A DNA stretch of 64,000 nucleotides from Mesocentrotus franciscanus (GCA_037976565.1 CP137685.1:19518449-19582448), one strand, 5' to 3'; shown: positions 1-11,236, numbered from the stretch's first letter. Program-made: numbers and translations. The notes: a model not told the origin generated them from the letters alone.

Positions 1-668
1 AACGTTGTTATCGTATTGAAGTGGTGTTCATGGCATTATTCGTGGTATTTAGTACTGCCTACTGGGCTCTCGTGAAATCATCATTTTCAGCAACAGATTA
101 ACTTTTCTACAAAAGACCAGCGCCGGTACCAGGTAATTTAACGTTTGCAGTCGGTCTCTAATTGTGTCAAATCATCAAATTGCAGAAGTAATCTAGTACT
201 GTAGTAGTAGTGGTTGGGTGTACTACGTGTACGCACTCCAGCAAAGCTCTAGAGTCTAGAGAGTCAATACTGCGTAGACCCTATGGACCTCTAGCGCTGT
301 AAATTTCACACGTGAATAGTCAATACACTTATAACACACAAATGCACACAATCATGCCGATAAAACTGTAAGCAAGTTTGACAGTGGACTCACGATTTTA
401 ATTTTTAAATTATTCTTTCTAACATCGGTGAGTTGAAAAATTGTATTTTACTGCTATTTAGCCTTTACAGGTGTCATCAATTGTCACTAAAGTACCGATT
501 TTGAGTGAAATCAGTTTAGTTTTGTACAGTGGTGTTTGAAATGTTGAGATCAATAAAACAGGTTTTAATACACAGCCAGGATAGCGATGCAGCTATGTGT
601 GGGTGTACGTGTCGGACACTTTACAAACATGTAAAGTAAAGACTTCTCTTTTGCCTTCGGATTTAAAA

Positions 669-957
669 GAAAATATTCACCAAAAAGCACTAACCATTCA
701 TGAATATTTGTATACTATTGTCCAACATACGTCTTAAAAGATTTATGAAATATTGCTTGTAAACTTCTTCAAATTGTTGTTTTAAATCACACAACGTCTG
801 GGTTTAAACGAAAATATTCACCAAATAGCACTAACCATTCATGAATAGACTCTATTTGTATACTATTGTCCAACATACGTCTTAAAAGATTTATGAAATA
901 TTGCTTGTAAACTTCTTCAAATTGTTGTTTTAAATCACACAACGTCTGGGTTTATAG
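669..957. repeat. Tandem duplication, unit about 141-148 bp
   Basis: Two almost identical copies start at GAAAATATTCACC (669 and 810) and run to ACAACGTCTGGGTTTA. The second copy carries a 7-base insertion after CATGAATA. High identity suggests a recent duplication. No coding potential is seen. Confidence 0.9.
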
Positions 958-980
958 AGTATAGACAGAAAATGGAAATA

Positions 981-1080
981 ACCGTCTGGTATGGGTCATT
1001 CTTTAATAAAACTGACATTTGTCAACCTTCCCCATACACAGACGGTACCCGTACCCCTTACGGCTCACACAATGGGGGAA
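981..1080 (+). repeat. Dispersed duplicate, copy 1
   Basis: This segment contains CAACCTTCCCCATACACAG preceded by TTTAATAAAACT. It is matched by the segment at 1876-1985 in the same orientation. It is either a local duplication or two copies of an unnamed repeat. Confidence 0.7.
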
Positions 1081-1875
1081 GAATGCTACAGATTTTGTAC
1101 CACATCTGGTACAAAAACTTTTTCCCCAGTTTTTCTTTATTTAGATCTAATTGTCTGATTCATAAATCAGACATAAGAAAGTATATATATTTCTTTCTTA
1201 AATAAAATTCATTAAATTGTAATTACGTACTTCCAATGGCAAAATTTACGGGCTTACTTTTTATTTGTAATCTATCACATGACCCGGCCGATATATTTCC
1301 GGGTCAGTGTACCAAAACAAAGCTGATGGCCAATCAGATCATTCGTTTGATATTGGGTTTATGAATATTAAAAAATATCACTGGGTCAACCGGGCTGACT
1401 CGTACATATAGCTATTCGAAGTTCAAAACAAAATTAATGAATGTTCTTCAACTCAAATCAAGATGGCTGACAACAAATCATGTTGACGACAAGTCTTTCT
1501 CGAATTAAACTTTTATTTAGGATCTACATGAGCAAGCTATAGTAAGTCAAAGCAGGGAGATGATAGATATTGCCATTTTAGTTTTTTTTAAAATAAGATG
1601 GAGTGTAATATAATATAGCAGCCAAAGTGGATATATGAAGACGTAAAGAGTGAAAAAACTTGTAGCATATCTCGTTCATCTTGGTCCGGCCGAACCGACA
1701 TATTCCTTCCACACACTACCCCATACGACGTACTTCAGTCTATGTATAGAGGCGGTCAGAGAAGCCAGATGTAATCTCAGCGGAACAACCGTCGATATCA
1801 GAGACTGAAGCTTTCAATCTATGTTTGGGTATACTTATGTAAAGGGCCTATGTACGGGTAGACGGAACTAATCGT

Positions 1876-1985
1876 CTGGCCTGGTACGGTATTGGAAATT
1901 ATTTAATAAAACTCACTTACTGACATTTGCCAACCTTCCCCATACACAGACGGTGACCCTTGCCGTACCCACAAGGGGGAACTAA
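1876..1985 (+). repeat. Dispersed duplicate, copy 2
   Basis: Second copy of the 981-1080 segment, sharing CAACCTTCCCCATACACAG followed by ACGGT, the upstream TTTAATAAAACT and a purine-rich GGGGGA tail. It lies about 240 bases before the FADD-like start codon, so it may overlap the promoter or the non-coding first exon. This is inference only. Confidence 0.7.
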
Positions 1986-2215
1986 CTAGCCAATTTTGCC
2001 AGAATTCTGCGAAAAATTTGAAAAATTTGTAAGTTTTTCTTTGTATAGACTTAACAGTTTGATGAAATAAATAAATGTTTACACCTAAACCAAAGGGTGT
2101 TCGAGACCAGTCTTAGGCATCCTGAGATAGGTTTGGATCTTGGTGTAATGGGCGTCTAAGACACTGTAATACTCACCCAATTCTCTTCCCATTCTCTGCA
2201 GAAAGACCACTCATT

Positions 2216-2588
2216 ATGGCTGTGGACCCACAAGACAGACGCTACAAGAAAGTGGCCTTCACGATAGGAAAAGCCCTCTCCCCTGAAGAAATCCACGACT
2301 TCAAATTTCTGTGCAAGGACATTCCAGGTTTCACCCAATCAGACATTGATGAGATATCCAATGGCCTTGCCCTTATAACCAAACTCGAACAGTTAGCCAT
2401 CTTCACAAAGGATAAAGTGGATCTTGTGATTGACTTTTTGTCTTTGGTGAATAGGAAGGATTTGGAAAGTGAACTGAAGCAATATGAACTAGAATTTATT
2501 ACTAGATCAATGGATGGGCAAGTAGGGGGGCCAATAGCCCAACCAATGAGCGCCCAGTTTCAGCAGAATAACGGATACCAGTCAGCAG
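2216..2588 (+). CDS. FADD: FADD-like adaptor, coding exon 1: death effector domain
   Basis: First coding exon of a FADD-like apoptosis adaptor. FADD bridges activated death receptors (through its death domain) to initiator caspases (through its death effector domain, DED) in the cytosol. The DED spans about residues 10-92: helix 1 around FTIGKALSPEEIHDFKFLCK, then LALITKLEQLAIF, and the late-helix motif VNRKDLESEL, which resembles the RxDL signature of DEDs. Residues 93-124 form a Q/N/G-rich linker. The ATG is the first in the exon, 14 bases after acceptor TTCTCTGCAG (ends 2201), so the 5' UTR is spliced. The exon ends in phase 1 at the donor CAG|GTAAAG. Pairing with a death domain two exons downstream is what makes this FADD rather than a caspase or FLIP, which carry two DEDs. 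Confidence 0.85.
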
Positions 2589-3645
2589 GTAAAGTATCAT
2601 TCTTTATCAAATCTTTTAAAGCCTTTACTGCACTACTTGTAGCTACCGGTACTTGCTCCCTCTAAATAGAAAACAGTGCCTAAGCATAAGCACTCTTTTT
2701 CTTATGTTTATAATTGAGAGCTGAGTTGATGAAATAACCACCTGTCAGTGACCATGCTGGGAGGTCTAATCCCTCCTGGCAAACTAGTGCAGACGGGCTT
2801 TAAGACTTTGAAAAAAATTGAATTAAGCCTTTCAAATGGCCCCAATTTTTGTTTTTAATAATTTTTTTAAGAAGGCTGTATGATTTGACACTGAATAATC
2901 CTAAAGTCTAAATCAATCTTTAACAATTTCTATAAATTCCATTTCTGAGAAATGTTTTTAGGTCGCCTAAAATGAAGAGCTTAATTCCAAAATGGGCTAA
3001 ATCCACTTTTTTACTGAAATTGATCTTTTAAGATAAATATGTGCATCTGACACGTGAGAATCAAATGCACTTATATTGCATTTACGAAGTGTAGAAAAGT
3101 TTCATTCCAAAGAGCAAAAAGGAGTTAAATCCACTGTGGCAATTACAAATTTGCTCATTTGAAACGTTTCCGAATGCCAAGTTTGACAATTTGTGTTATA
3201 TGGTGCATGTACCAGTCTAGACGTTCAGTGCAAAATTTCAATGAATTTAACATATTTAAATTCTTTTAACAAATATTTTGGGGATTAAGCTCCTTTGGCA
3301 TGAAATGTATGAAAGCATTTTTTGTAGAGAAAAAACAATTTTTCAAAAAAATTCAATAACCAATATAGATTGGAAAAGATGATAAACTATGCTATGTTCG
3401 CAATAGTACTGTCTTTCGCATTGAGTTTGAGAGATGGACGACCACAATTTCATTCCAAAATGAGCTGAATAATTTTTGTGTGGAAATGCCATCCTTAACA
3501 ATTTATGAAAGTTTGTATCATGATAATTTCTTGTTTTACAATTTCTATTAAGTACATGTGTTTAATGATGATGTCTTTTCATAAAATACTTTTGGTTGTA
3601 TGTACAGTGTAATTGTATATTTTCAATCAATTTTCTCTTCTGTAG

Positions 3646-3684
3646 CTTTCAACGCCCAAAATCAGCCGGTTGTAATGGGAGAAG
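3646..3684 (+). CDS. FADD: FADD-like adaptor, coding exon 2 (linker micro-exon)
   Basis: A 39-base exon between a pyrimidine-rich acceptor (TTTTCTCTTCTGTAG) and a consensus donor (GAAG|GTAAGT). It enters and leaves in phase 1, exactly as needed to join the exons on either side. It encodes about 13 residues (AFNAQNQPVVMGE), a Q/N-rich flexible link between the two death-fold domains. Support is the matching phase and splice signals only; there is no domain in it. Skipping it would keep the frame. Confidence 0.75.
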
Positions 3685-3790
3685 GTAAGTGGTAAACATT
3701 TTGTGTTTGGTTATTGGTAATAAAAATAATTGTAATAATGATATTGGATATTTTGTTATAGTGCACATATCCACCACGCACGGTTCTCAC

Positions 3791-3880
3791 ACCATTCGAG
3801 GAATTTCTTCCGACTGGTACCTGTTTAACACCTGAGTGGAGAGTAGGAAATTTTAATTAATGTCTTGCCAAAGGACATTA
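3791..3880 (-). repeat. SINE fragment, body only
   Basis: On the minus strand it reads the CACTAATGTCCTTTGGCAAG...GGTACC body of the tRNA-headed SINE seen at 33600, 28757 and 40773. The tRNA-like head is missing or too decayed to see. It lies in FADD intron 2. Confidence 0.7.
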
Positions 3881-4650
3881 GTGTCACATCTTAGTTTTTC
3901 ATGAACAGCATTTAAAAAGTATTGTAAGACCTACATGTTAAAATGGAGCATCTTCTCAAATGTACTACATGTACTTGTTTAGGCAAAATTAGTTCTCCAA
4001 CCATAACAACTTAGAGATTTTTAACATGAAGCAGGGGTGGGTGCTGGTGGGGGGGAGGAATGATTGCCCCCTATGATTTTGCTTTTTTTTTCTCCTTTTG
4101 CCTGTCTGAGGTTTTTGCATCTTAAATGCTGTAACAAATACTCTGTCATACCCCTTGGTTTGGAGGGGGTTGATTTTACATGTATTATGCAGGCCCAATG
4201 TACGTGCGTAATTGTCTGAAAGCTATTTCTAAGTTCCTCAATTTTTGTGACGGCAGCCGTGAAAAACAAGAGAGATATTCCAAATCTTATTGACAACCAG
4301 ATTGAAACAATGGAAGGCCCTTCTCGAAAATTAAAGAAAATGACGGGGGTGACTTTAGAATACCCCACCAAAACATAGTATGTGAGTTGGTCATCCAACG
4401 AGCTAACAAACCCTTTATTGTAGTCCTGTCCGTTAGTATTTTAGACAAGTTTTCGAACTTGCCAACGAACACAACAAAAGAAAGTTGACCATATTATTTC
4501 CATGCTTCTACTTGCTCTTGCCCATCACACATCCAAACATCTTATTTTAGTATGTTTTGCAATATTTTCATACATTTTTCGTAGTTATCCACTCTTAAAA
4601 TTGCTTGAAAATGTTGATAAATCGCTGTGATTACTGTCAGAAAATAAAGT

Positions 4651-4671
4651 ACACACACACACACACACACA
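4651..4671. repeat. (AC)n microsatellite
   Basis: About ten AC dinucleotides in the intron shortly before the death-domain exon. It is likely length-polymorphic. Confidence 0.95.
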
Positions 4672-4787
4672 ATCAACGCTGGCATGCACGGTGCAGCCAC
4701 GCGAAATAGACCAGAAGCAACTTGGCCACCAAACTATCTCATTGCTACCAACAATATTTTGTGTCCTTTCCAATCCACTTCTTGTAG

Positions 4788-5052
4788 ATCTTAGTACAGA
4801 GTTTGACATCATTGTTGAGAACATCGGCCGTGACTGGCGACAGCTAGCGAGGCGTCTCGGCCTGAGCGAGGTCGACATCGAGTGCATCTCAGAGAACCAT
4901 AGCAGGAACTTGAGAGAGCAATCAAGGCAGGCCTTGTGGATGTGGAAGAACACGGTCCGAAGGAGGCCACAAGGCAGTCCCTTATTGGTGCTTTAAGGAA
5001 GTGCAGGATGAACTACATCGCTGACATTGTTGAAGGGTTCATCAAGCAGTGA
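4788..5052 (+). CDS. FADD: FADD-like adaptor, last coding exon: death domain, with 1-base frame break
   Basis: Acceptor CCACTTCTTGTAG (ends 4787) joins in phase 1 to give DLSTEFDIIVENIG, the start of a death domain. It continues through RDWRQLARRLGLSEVDIECI and QALWMWKN, all typical FADD-type death-domain signatures. Read straight on, the frame leaves the family after WKN and stops at 4994-4996. One base over, from 4954, the text resumes as GPKEATRQSLIGALRKCRMN and ends FIKQ-stop at 5050-5052, matching the FADD C-terminus. So one base appears to be missing near 4952-4954, in ACGGT. It could be an assembly or sequencing error, a null allele, or real gene decay; good conservation on both sides favours an error or a very recent change. 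The stop lies inside the first unit of a 31-bp tandem repeat. With the frame mended in concept the protein would be about 225 residues, close to the roughly 208 of human FADD. Confidence 0.82.
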
Positions 5053-5945
5053 GGACATTGTCAAAGAGTTTGTCAATCCTTGAAGACGTTGTTAATGGGT
5101 TTATTAGGCAGTGAAGACTTATCAAGGATTTTAGTTTCATGAAGTTGTGAAGGCATTGTTTAGACTTGGAAAGCTTCATCAAGTCATTTGGACCTTGATG
5201 AAAGGTTCTTCAAGAAATAAAGATATTGTCTGATGGATTCATCAAGCAGTGAAGACACCTTCAAAGAGTTCATCAAGGGTTGAAGACATTGTCAGGATGT
5301 TCATCAAGCCATGAAGTCATTGTTGAATGGTTAATGAGGTACAAGGCATTTAATACAATGTTTAGGAGTTCAGGAAGCAGTGAAAACATTGTGGAAGGGG
5401 TCATTATGCTGTTGAGACCTTGATAAGGGGTGCTTCGAGCCATGAAGAGAGAGATTTATCAGGCTGTAAAGACATGGTCAGCGTGTTCTTAAAGGGATAG
5501 TTGAGTTTTTGTTTAAGACTGCAAATGCCTTCAAAGTGCATGGTTATTGCTCTGATGCTTATTTATGACATTTCTAGTGCCCTTTTAGGACCTACTATTG
5601 CTATGAAGGTAATTTTAGACCCCAAAATGTGTGAAATTTAAATTAAATATGATCAACCCAAATCGAAAAAATATGGTGACCGTTAATTAATTAGTTAATT
5701 AATAACAAAAATACACGGGCCGGCTGGTTGTGCTTATAACCAACACGAAAAAGCCAACATTGGCATTGGCTGGAATAAACATATAATGCGCTATCTTGTT
5801 TTTTCAACTTCTGGTTCAAAGTTATCAAATATTTTGTGTAGCGCCCTCTGCAACAAAACTCAACTATCCCTTTAAGCTTTGAAGACTTTGTTAAAGAGTC
5901 TAATTAGAGCCTGGGGAGACTTATCGAGATGGAGGGAAATCAGGT
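5023..5945 (+). repeat. 31-bp minisatellite starting inside the FADD coding end, split by a MITE
   Basis: Units begin GACATTGTNNAAGGGTTCATC and end AAGCAGTGAA. Unit starts fall at 5023, 5054, 5085, 5116, about 5152, 5222, 5254, 5285, 5316 and on to 5471, mostly 31 bases apart. The first unit is the coding sequence for the last residues of the death domain plus the stop codon. Later units are more diverged and lie in what should be the 3' UTR. A 379-bp MITE interrupts the array at 5493-5871; units resume at 5884. Because 31 is not a multiple of three, the array cannot be a coding repeat. Confidence 0.85.
5493..5871. mobile_element. MITE with TTAA target duplication (piggyBac/Kolobok-like)
   Basis: Terminal inverted repeats AGGGATAGTTGAGTTTT at the left and AAAACTCAACTATCCCT at the right, flanked by TTAA at 5489-5492 and 5872-5875. 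There is no transposase, so it is non-autonomous. TTAA target duplications are typical of piggyBac and Kolobok transposases; which one is not decidable here. Removing the element and one TTAA leaves the surrounding minisatellite units 30 bases apart, close to the normal 31. Confidence 0.9.
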
Positions 5946-6207
5946 TGGATAGATTGTGTTTATGTTTACTTTGACCCCCTCTTCCTGGCAGTCTTGAATC
6001 CACTTTTGCTTGATGGTTTGACTGGAGAAAAGGGAATTATGTAATAGGGAACAGAATACTATAGTTTTTAAAGATGTTTTTCATCTAAAGCTACATTTCT
6101 GACTTTGGGTGATTTCATGCTCGGTGTTAGTTATGATCTAACACGGAACGTGAAATGAGAAAAATCAGTCGGTTTAGACTTTGACCTCTGATTTTTTTAC
6201 GTAGACC

Positions 6208-6341
6208 TGGGCCCTGTCTTAAAAAGAGTTGATATCAATCGCAACTTATTTGCGATTGATAGCAATTGCAGCTATGTACATAAGAGATAGGAGACTGCAA
6301 ACTTGCGATTGATTGGAGGACTCTTTGTAAGACGGGGCCAA
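6208..6341. mobile_element. Small fold-back MITE, GGCCC-GTCTTA termini
   Basis: Left arm GGGCCCTGTCTTAAAAAGAG plus ATCAATCGCAA. The right arm is its inverse, TTGCGATTGATTGG followed by ACTCTTTGTAAGACGGGGCC. No coding capacity. A relative with GGCCCCATTTCACAAA ends lies at 60438-60585. Confidence 0.8.
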
Positions 6342-7217
6342 GGTCGTTGGTGTTTTGTTTTTGTCAAATGTTGTCTGCAAAACGAAGTTCTGCAGTCTGT
6401 GTTTAATTCCACGTGCAAAGTCCCATTTACTAACACTATACCCCTAGGGAATAAGAAATAGCTATTTCTTGTTTCGTATTGGTGTTAGTGTTACTAGCTT
6501 TTGGATATTTTAGCTATTAGCTGTGAGAAACAGAGTCAGTAAAAGTATTCCACACAAAAGTGTTAAGTTTTAGAGACAGGAAGGAAAAAGAGGTTTAAAG
6601 GCTACATAATACATGACTAAGATCTGCCTAGTTGACAAACCTACATGTACCTTTGGCTATCGAGGAGGCATAAAGAGTATCTAGAAAATCCTATTTAATT
6701 TACATATTAGATAGATTGATAAATGTCACTTTAGATTTCCATAGAAAAGGATTTAGCTAATCCATACCAATATTTATGATCAACTCTAAATCAACATTAA
6801 CAGAACAACAGTCAGCAAATTACATGGCTATTCTGAGTCGATGCTGCGGGAAAGTTGGCATATTGCAGTGGACGTGCTGTGCCCTCCTATTCAGCGTCTA
6901 GCTGCAGTAGCTACCGCAGGCGCAGCATTTGCTGCTGCACGTAACAAACTTGAGAGAAGTTAAATCCAAAGTTAATGTTCGGCTAAAGATTACTCATTGT
7001 TGTGAGGTTTCCCAGCATTCTAGATCACGGAGAGATTATATTTAGATATACTAGAATGCTCATGTTATACTATGAGATTTTAGAGTAAGAATTTATGAAT
7101 TTTCGTGTATTAACAAAAATTTTTTTCTTTGTTTAGAATAGTGATGAGTGCTGACACCATTCAAAAGTTTACATGTAGCTGTTGATCTTCTGTGTTATAT
7201 CGCAATCTGCTCCTTAA

Positions 7218-7455
7218 AGGCAGGGTATTCTACTGACACTACTTAAGATTTATGTATACTGCCATCTGCTGCTCACAATGTCCCAATCTGTCGACAGCCT
7301 TGTCCCATAATGTATCACCAACTGCATGAGGCATGCAGGATGATGCTTGGGTACAGGAACCGGAAATCACTCTGTGTACGTCTTTATAGAAAGATGGCGC
7401 AATTGAAAATGCATGTACATTACATCAGTGGTAGCGATGTCGGTATACCCTGCCT
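7218..7455. mobile_element. Second TTAA MITE
   Basis: Termini AGGCAGGGTAT and ATACCCTGCCT are flanked by TTAA at 7214-7217 and 7456-7459, 238 bp in total, without coding sequence. It has the same insertion logic as 5493-5871 and 34127-34514 but different internal sequence. Confidence 0.88.
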
Positions 7456-7510
7456 TTAAGTAGAACAGCAGTTTTATTGAGAACTCGATTTTAATAGAAT
7501 TTTTGTCGCT

Positions 7511-7551
7511 AAACACCAACACCTAACACCTAACACCTAACACCAACACCG
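7511..7551. repeat. AACACCT short tandem repeat
   Basis: Several AACACCT or AACACC units in a row just inside the right terminus of the 6107-7567 element. It is probably a subterminal repeat of that element rather than a telomeric sequence. Confidence 0.8.
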
Positions 7552-7567
7552 AGCGTGAAATCACCCA

Positions 7568-9740
7568 TTGGTCCCTTGGAAATGATTTTGTAAATTATAT
7601 TTTTAAATTTTGAATTATATTTATCCATTCTTTGTTAACATGTGATGTTTAATGATAGGTATTCATTATTCAATCATTTCAATGAATAAGATATTTTGCT
7701 AAGTTTGCTTCTAGGCAATTACACTCGCTATTAAAGTCTTGCGCACCATAAAGTGGAGCGCAAGACAGCTAAATTTTGTATTCAATGTATGCTTACACAC
7801 CATTGTCCTCTTGGATCTAAATGTACGTGGTCAAACTTTCAAAGGGATGAAGACTGTAGAGACATTTGAAGTTATATGATGACTAAAGCAATGGCAACCA
7901 GTCTCAAAATCAATTTATGTACATTGAATATGCAAACATTTGTCAGAAGAAATGGCCAAAATTTTGTCTTCATGTGTAGATTGTTTTTTCTTCAGTTTAT
8001 GAGTGGAAAGTGGTCAAAAGTTTTGCTTTAAAATATTTTCTCATGGTGCCAAATATTTTCTTCATACTAGTACCTTGTACCTTGTGTTGATCACTTCCAA
8101 ATGGTCCACTGGGAACTATGACTGGAAGTATAACTTGGGGCTCAGCGAGAGTATATAGTATATAGGCACATATATTTTATCAACATTGTGCTATTTATTT
8201 ATCATTTCAATATTCATGCTAGCTTCATTCACAATTAGGCAATTCCATATACAATGTACATGTACGCTGTAAGAGAGAGAAAAAAAATACATTTTGACGA
8301 TTTATTCTACCAACTAAACAAACAATAAATGAATTGAGACAATGTCACTGGTCTTTGTTTTATTGTATTTTATTATTTTTTAAAGTAAAATGACACCAAG
8401 ATCATCAATTTTGGGGCAATGCATTTTGATTCTATGGCTATTTTTATGAGACAAAGTCATTTTCAAAATATGCTGCTTTTGCTGAGGTACTCGTGCTTTA
8501 ACCAGCAAGAAATTTGTGCATGACACTTTCCTATACAATCAGCTGTGTTGACGAGAACGGTAATGCATTTGTGCCACCTTTCTGTGTATTTCGCCCCAAA
8601 ATAGTGAATTACTCCAAAATATCTTTGATTGCAATTATAGTATTCTATGATTGCATGCATCCAGATTTTCAAAGATTGTTCATCGGATAATTGAGTCGGA
8701 TAATGTCAACATGTCCATGTTTTCTCATATGGAATCGCCAACAGCAAAGCATTGCTGTAGTTATTTCTTAGCGAGGCTGTAGTTCAGTTAATCTTTGTTC
8801 TGGTGAGGGTTACGCAAAAATAAATTCCCTTAGAGAATCCGAAAAATTTCGAATTATTAAATTGTCAAGAGGCATTGATGAAGAATAAATGTACTTACAA
8901 TTGTCTCTATTGCTGAGTAATCAGCAGAATATATAGTTTTACCAGAAGCTGTAAAGCTTTCAAAGTCTAGGTCACAAACTTGTTGAATTGTTGTACATTT
9001 CAATGATGTATCTTACTTTTAACAGCGCTTTGACTGCATGATTGGACAATTTCTTATTTTTATATTTATTTTATTTTGTTAATGAATTTTAATCGAAGAG
9101 TTATTGCGAAGCCTAGTGGCTTCATACCATAGATACATACAGCCTCAACATGATTCACATACATCAATTGTATAATCTCTTGATTCATAATGACTTTACT
9201 GTATCGGTTTACTTGGCTCTTTCCAAGTACCAGTTATTTTTTAGATGAAATCTATGGAGATAAAATCTGTCAAGATCCAAATCATGTTTGTTATGTTTAG
9301 TAATTCTCGTAGAGATGTACTACTCTAACGCTTGATTATACTTTTTATTGTCGTATACCTAACTATTACATTTTTTGTAATATCATTTTTTCAAGGGCCT
9401 AATCTAATTGGTATTCAATTGTACTTTTATTTTATTACTTAAATTTCTCCTTTGTATCTCTTCTTCTTCTTCAGGATAATCTGCCTCCTTTACTGCTGAA
9501 GATTCTTGATGCAGTTAGAAAATTGTCCTTTAACTAATATAATAGGTACTGTTATTGTGTATACCATTTTGGGTTGGAGGTTGTAAATACGATTGATATA
9601 TCATGGAGTGTGTTTTAATATTAAAAATATTGTCACTTTAAAATGTCTGACTAATTGCCTTTTGATTTCAGGGACTGACCATTTTATTTTAGTTCTTTTA
9701 TTGATAATCTGTTTTATTTAAAGTACTTAAAAGTTTATTT
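7568..9740. other. Intergenic, nothing recognised
   Basis: AT-rich sequence with only short unrelated open frames on both strands. No domain, tRNA-like head or inverted termini were recognised. Confidence 0.5.
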
Positions 9741-10387
9741 GAGAGAAAGAGAGAGAGAGAGAGAGAGACTTAGAGATTGCAAAGGGGTTGTAGGAAATTT
9801 AAGATAAAGGAGAATCATATTGGAATATACGGAGTAAGATAATCATAAGAACATGGAGGGGGAGTTGAGAGAGAGAGAGAGAGATGGGAAGGGGGAGAGA
9901 GAGGGAGAGACAGAGAGCGAGGTGAGACATACAGAGGAAGGGAGAAGGTAAGATGGAGAGAGAGGGAGAGACAGAGAGCGAGGTGAGACATACAGAGGAA
10001 GGGAGAAGGTAAGATGGAGAGATTGACAAAGAGGAGGAAGAGAGAGAGAGAGAGAGAGGGGTAGAGAGGGAGGGGTAGAGAGAGAGAGGGAGGGGTAGAG
10101 AGAGAGAGAGAGAGGGGGTAGAGAGGGGGGTAGAGAGAGAGAGAGAGAGAGAGAGAGGGGTGAGAGAGGGAGGGGTAGAGAGAGAGGGAGGGGTAGAGAG
10201 AGAGAGAGAGGGGGGGTAGAGAGGGAGGGGTAGAGAGAGAGAGAGAGAGAGAGGGGGGTGAGACGGAGAGACGGAGACGGAGAGTGAAGTGAGACATACA
10301 GAGGAAGAGAGAAGGTAAGAAGATGGAGGGATTGACAGAGAGGAGGAAGAGAGAGTTAGGGAGAGGTGAGGTATTGAGAGTGTGGAG

Positions 10388-10427
<40 letters not shown>

Positions 10428-10441
10428 GGGTAGAGAGAGAG
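9741..10441 (+). repeat. Large (GA)n-rich satellite block
   Basis: About 700 bases almost purely purine on the plus strand: (GA)n runs, GGGGTAGAGAGGGA units, and a roughly 60-bp unit (GGTGAGACATACAGAGGAAG) repeated at about 9920 and 9983 and again near 10289. Long open frames through it on the minus strand encode only Ser/Leu/Pro runs and are composition artefacts. Confidence 0.95.
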
Positions 10442-11184
10442 AACCATAAAATCCCTAGCAGATATATTTGTTTACTTTTAGAGAATAAAACAACAAACAA
10501 TATTCATGATAATAGATTTAAATATTTTAACGTGACCTTTATTCACGATCAATACAATGAAGCATGTAATATACACAATAAACATGATACATGAATATTC
10601 AAAAGATAAAGTCTTATAAAAAGGGAATATTATTATGTATCATTCTTTATGAACAAAGAGCGATCATCATTAAATAAACTGTCAGCCCGTGTTACTAGAA
10701 AAAAATGGTAATATTTAATTTTCAATCTCTTCATAACATCATCAAGTGGTAGATCTTATGGTCATGTGCAAAACTGCATATCAAAAATAATGACAGCTAT
10801 TGTAGAACTCAAAACAAATTAGGCAAAATGAAAATCACCCACTTTTTCCAAATAATGTTTTCATGCGCTCTGGTAAACGACTCAGATCAATGAAATGCCG
10901 TACTCAACATTTCCTAAATTCCCATTTCTTTCTCTATTCGTACATACAATCAGTCTGCTAAGTAATATCAAGTTCTTTTGTATTTTCCAGGTCATGTCAC
11001 ATATTCCCTTTTCCCCTCTATACAAGTCAAAGAAAATATTGAACATTGTTTTATATTTTTTATTTGTTATCGTATATTGCGTATATCTACGTTATTATGT
11101 GACAATATCTATCTATGCCATGATATCTATATTTGATATATCTTTCTATATTATGTCATGTAAAGTTGTATGTAAAATGTGAGC

Positions 11185-11236
11185 AAATCAAATTTCCATT
11201 GGACAATAAAAATTAAATTGAATTAAAATTGAATAT
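11185..11236 (+). repeat. Probable non-LTR retrotransposon 3' tail
   Basis: CATTGGACAATAAAAATT is followed by short ATTGAA-type repeats, the kind of 3' end typical of CR1/L2-like LINEs. No reverse transcriptase frame is present upstream, so at most this is a 5'-truncated copy. Similar tails may exist near 14410-14460 and 15660-15690. Confidence 0.4.

Larger units (their letters stand above)
1..2201. other. Non-coding region upstream of FADD-like gene
   Basis: No open frame here resembles a protein domain. The stretch should hold the promoter and a non-coding first exon of the FADD-like gene, because a splice acceptor (TTCTCTGCAG, ending 2201) sits 14 bases before its ATG. I could not place the transcription start or the first donor. 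It contains a tandem duplication at 669-957 and a dispersed pair of similar segments near 981 and 1876. Confidence 0.6.
6107..7567. mobile_element. Composite element with GGGTGATTTCA termini, containing nested insertions
   Basis: The left end reads TGGGTGATTTCATGCTCGG and the right end is its inverted counterpart, CCGAGCGTGAAATCACCCA, giving inverted termini of at least 22 bases across about 1.46 kb. No transposase is seen. Two smaller fold-back elements (6208-6341 and 7218-7455) lie inside and must be younger if the outer pair is genuine. A clear target duplication is not visible. Confidence 0.65.

Noticed and set aside
4021..4398. 125-codon minus-strand frame in FADD intron 2
   Set aside because: No recognisable domain, antisense within an intron, no splice context.
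9799..10500. Overlapping minus-strand open frames of over 200 codons
   Set aside because: They are only Ser/Leu/Pro runs read through a (GA)n satellite; stops are absent because of composition.
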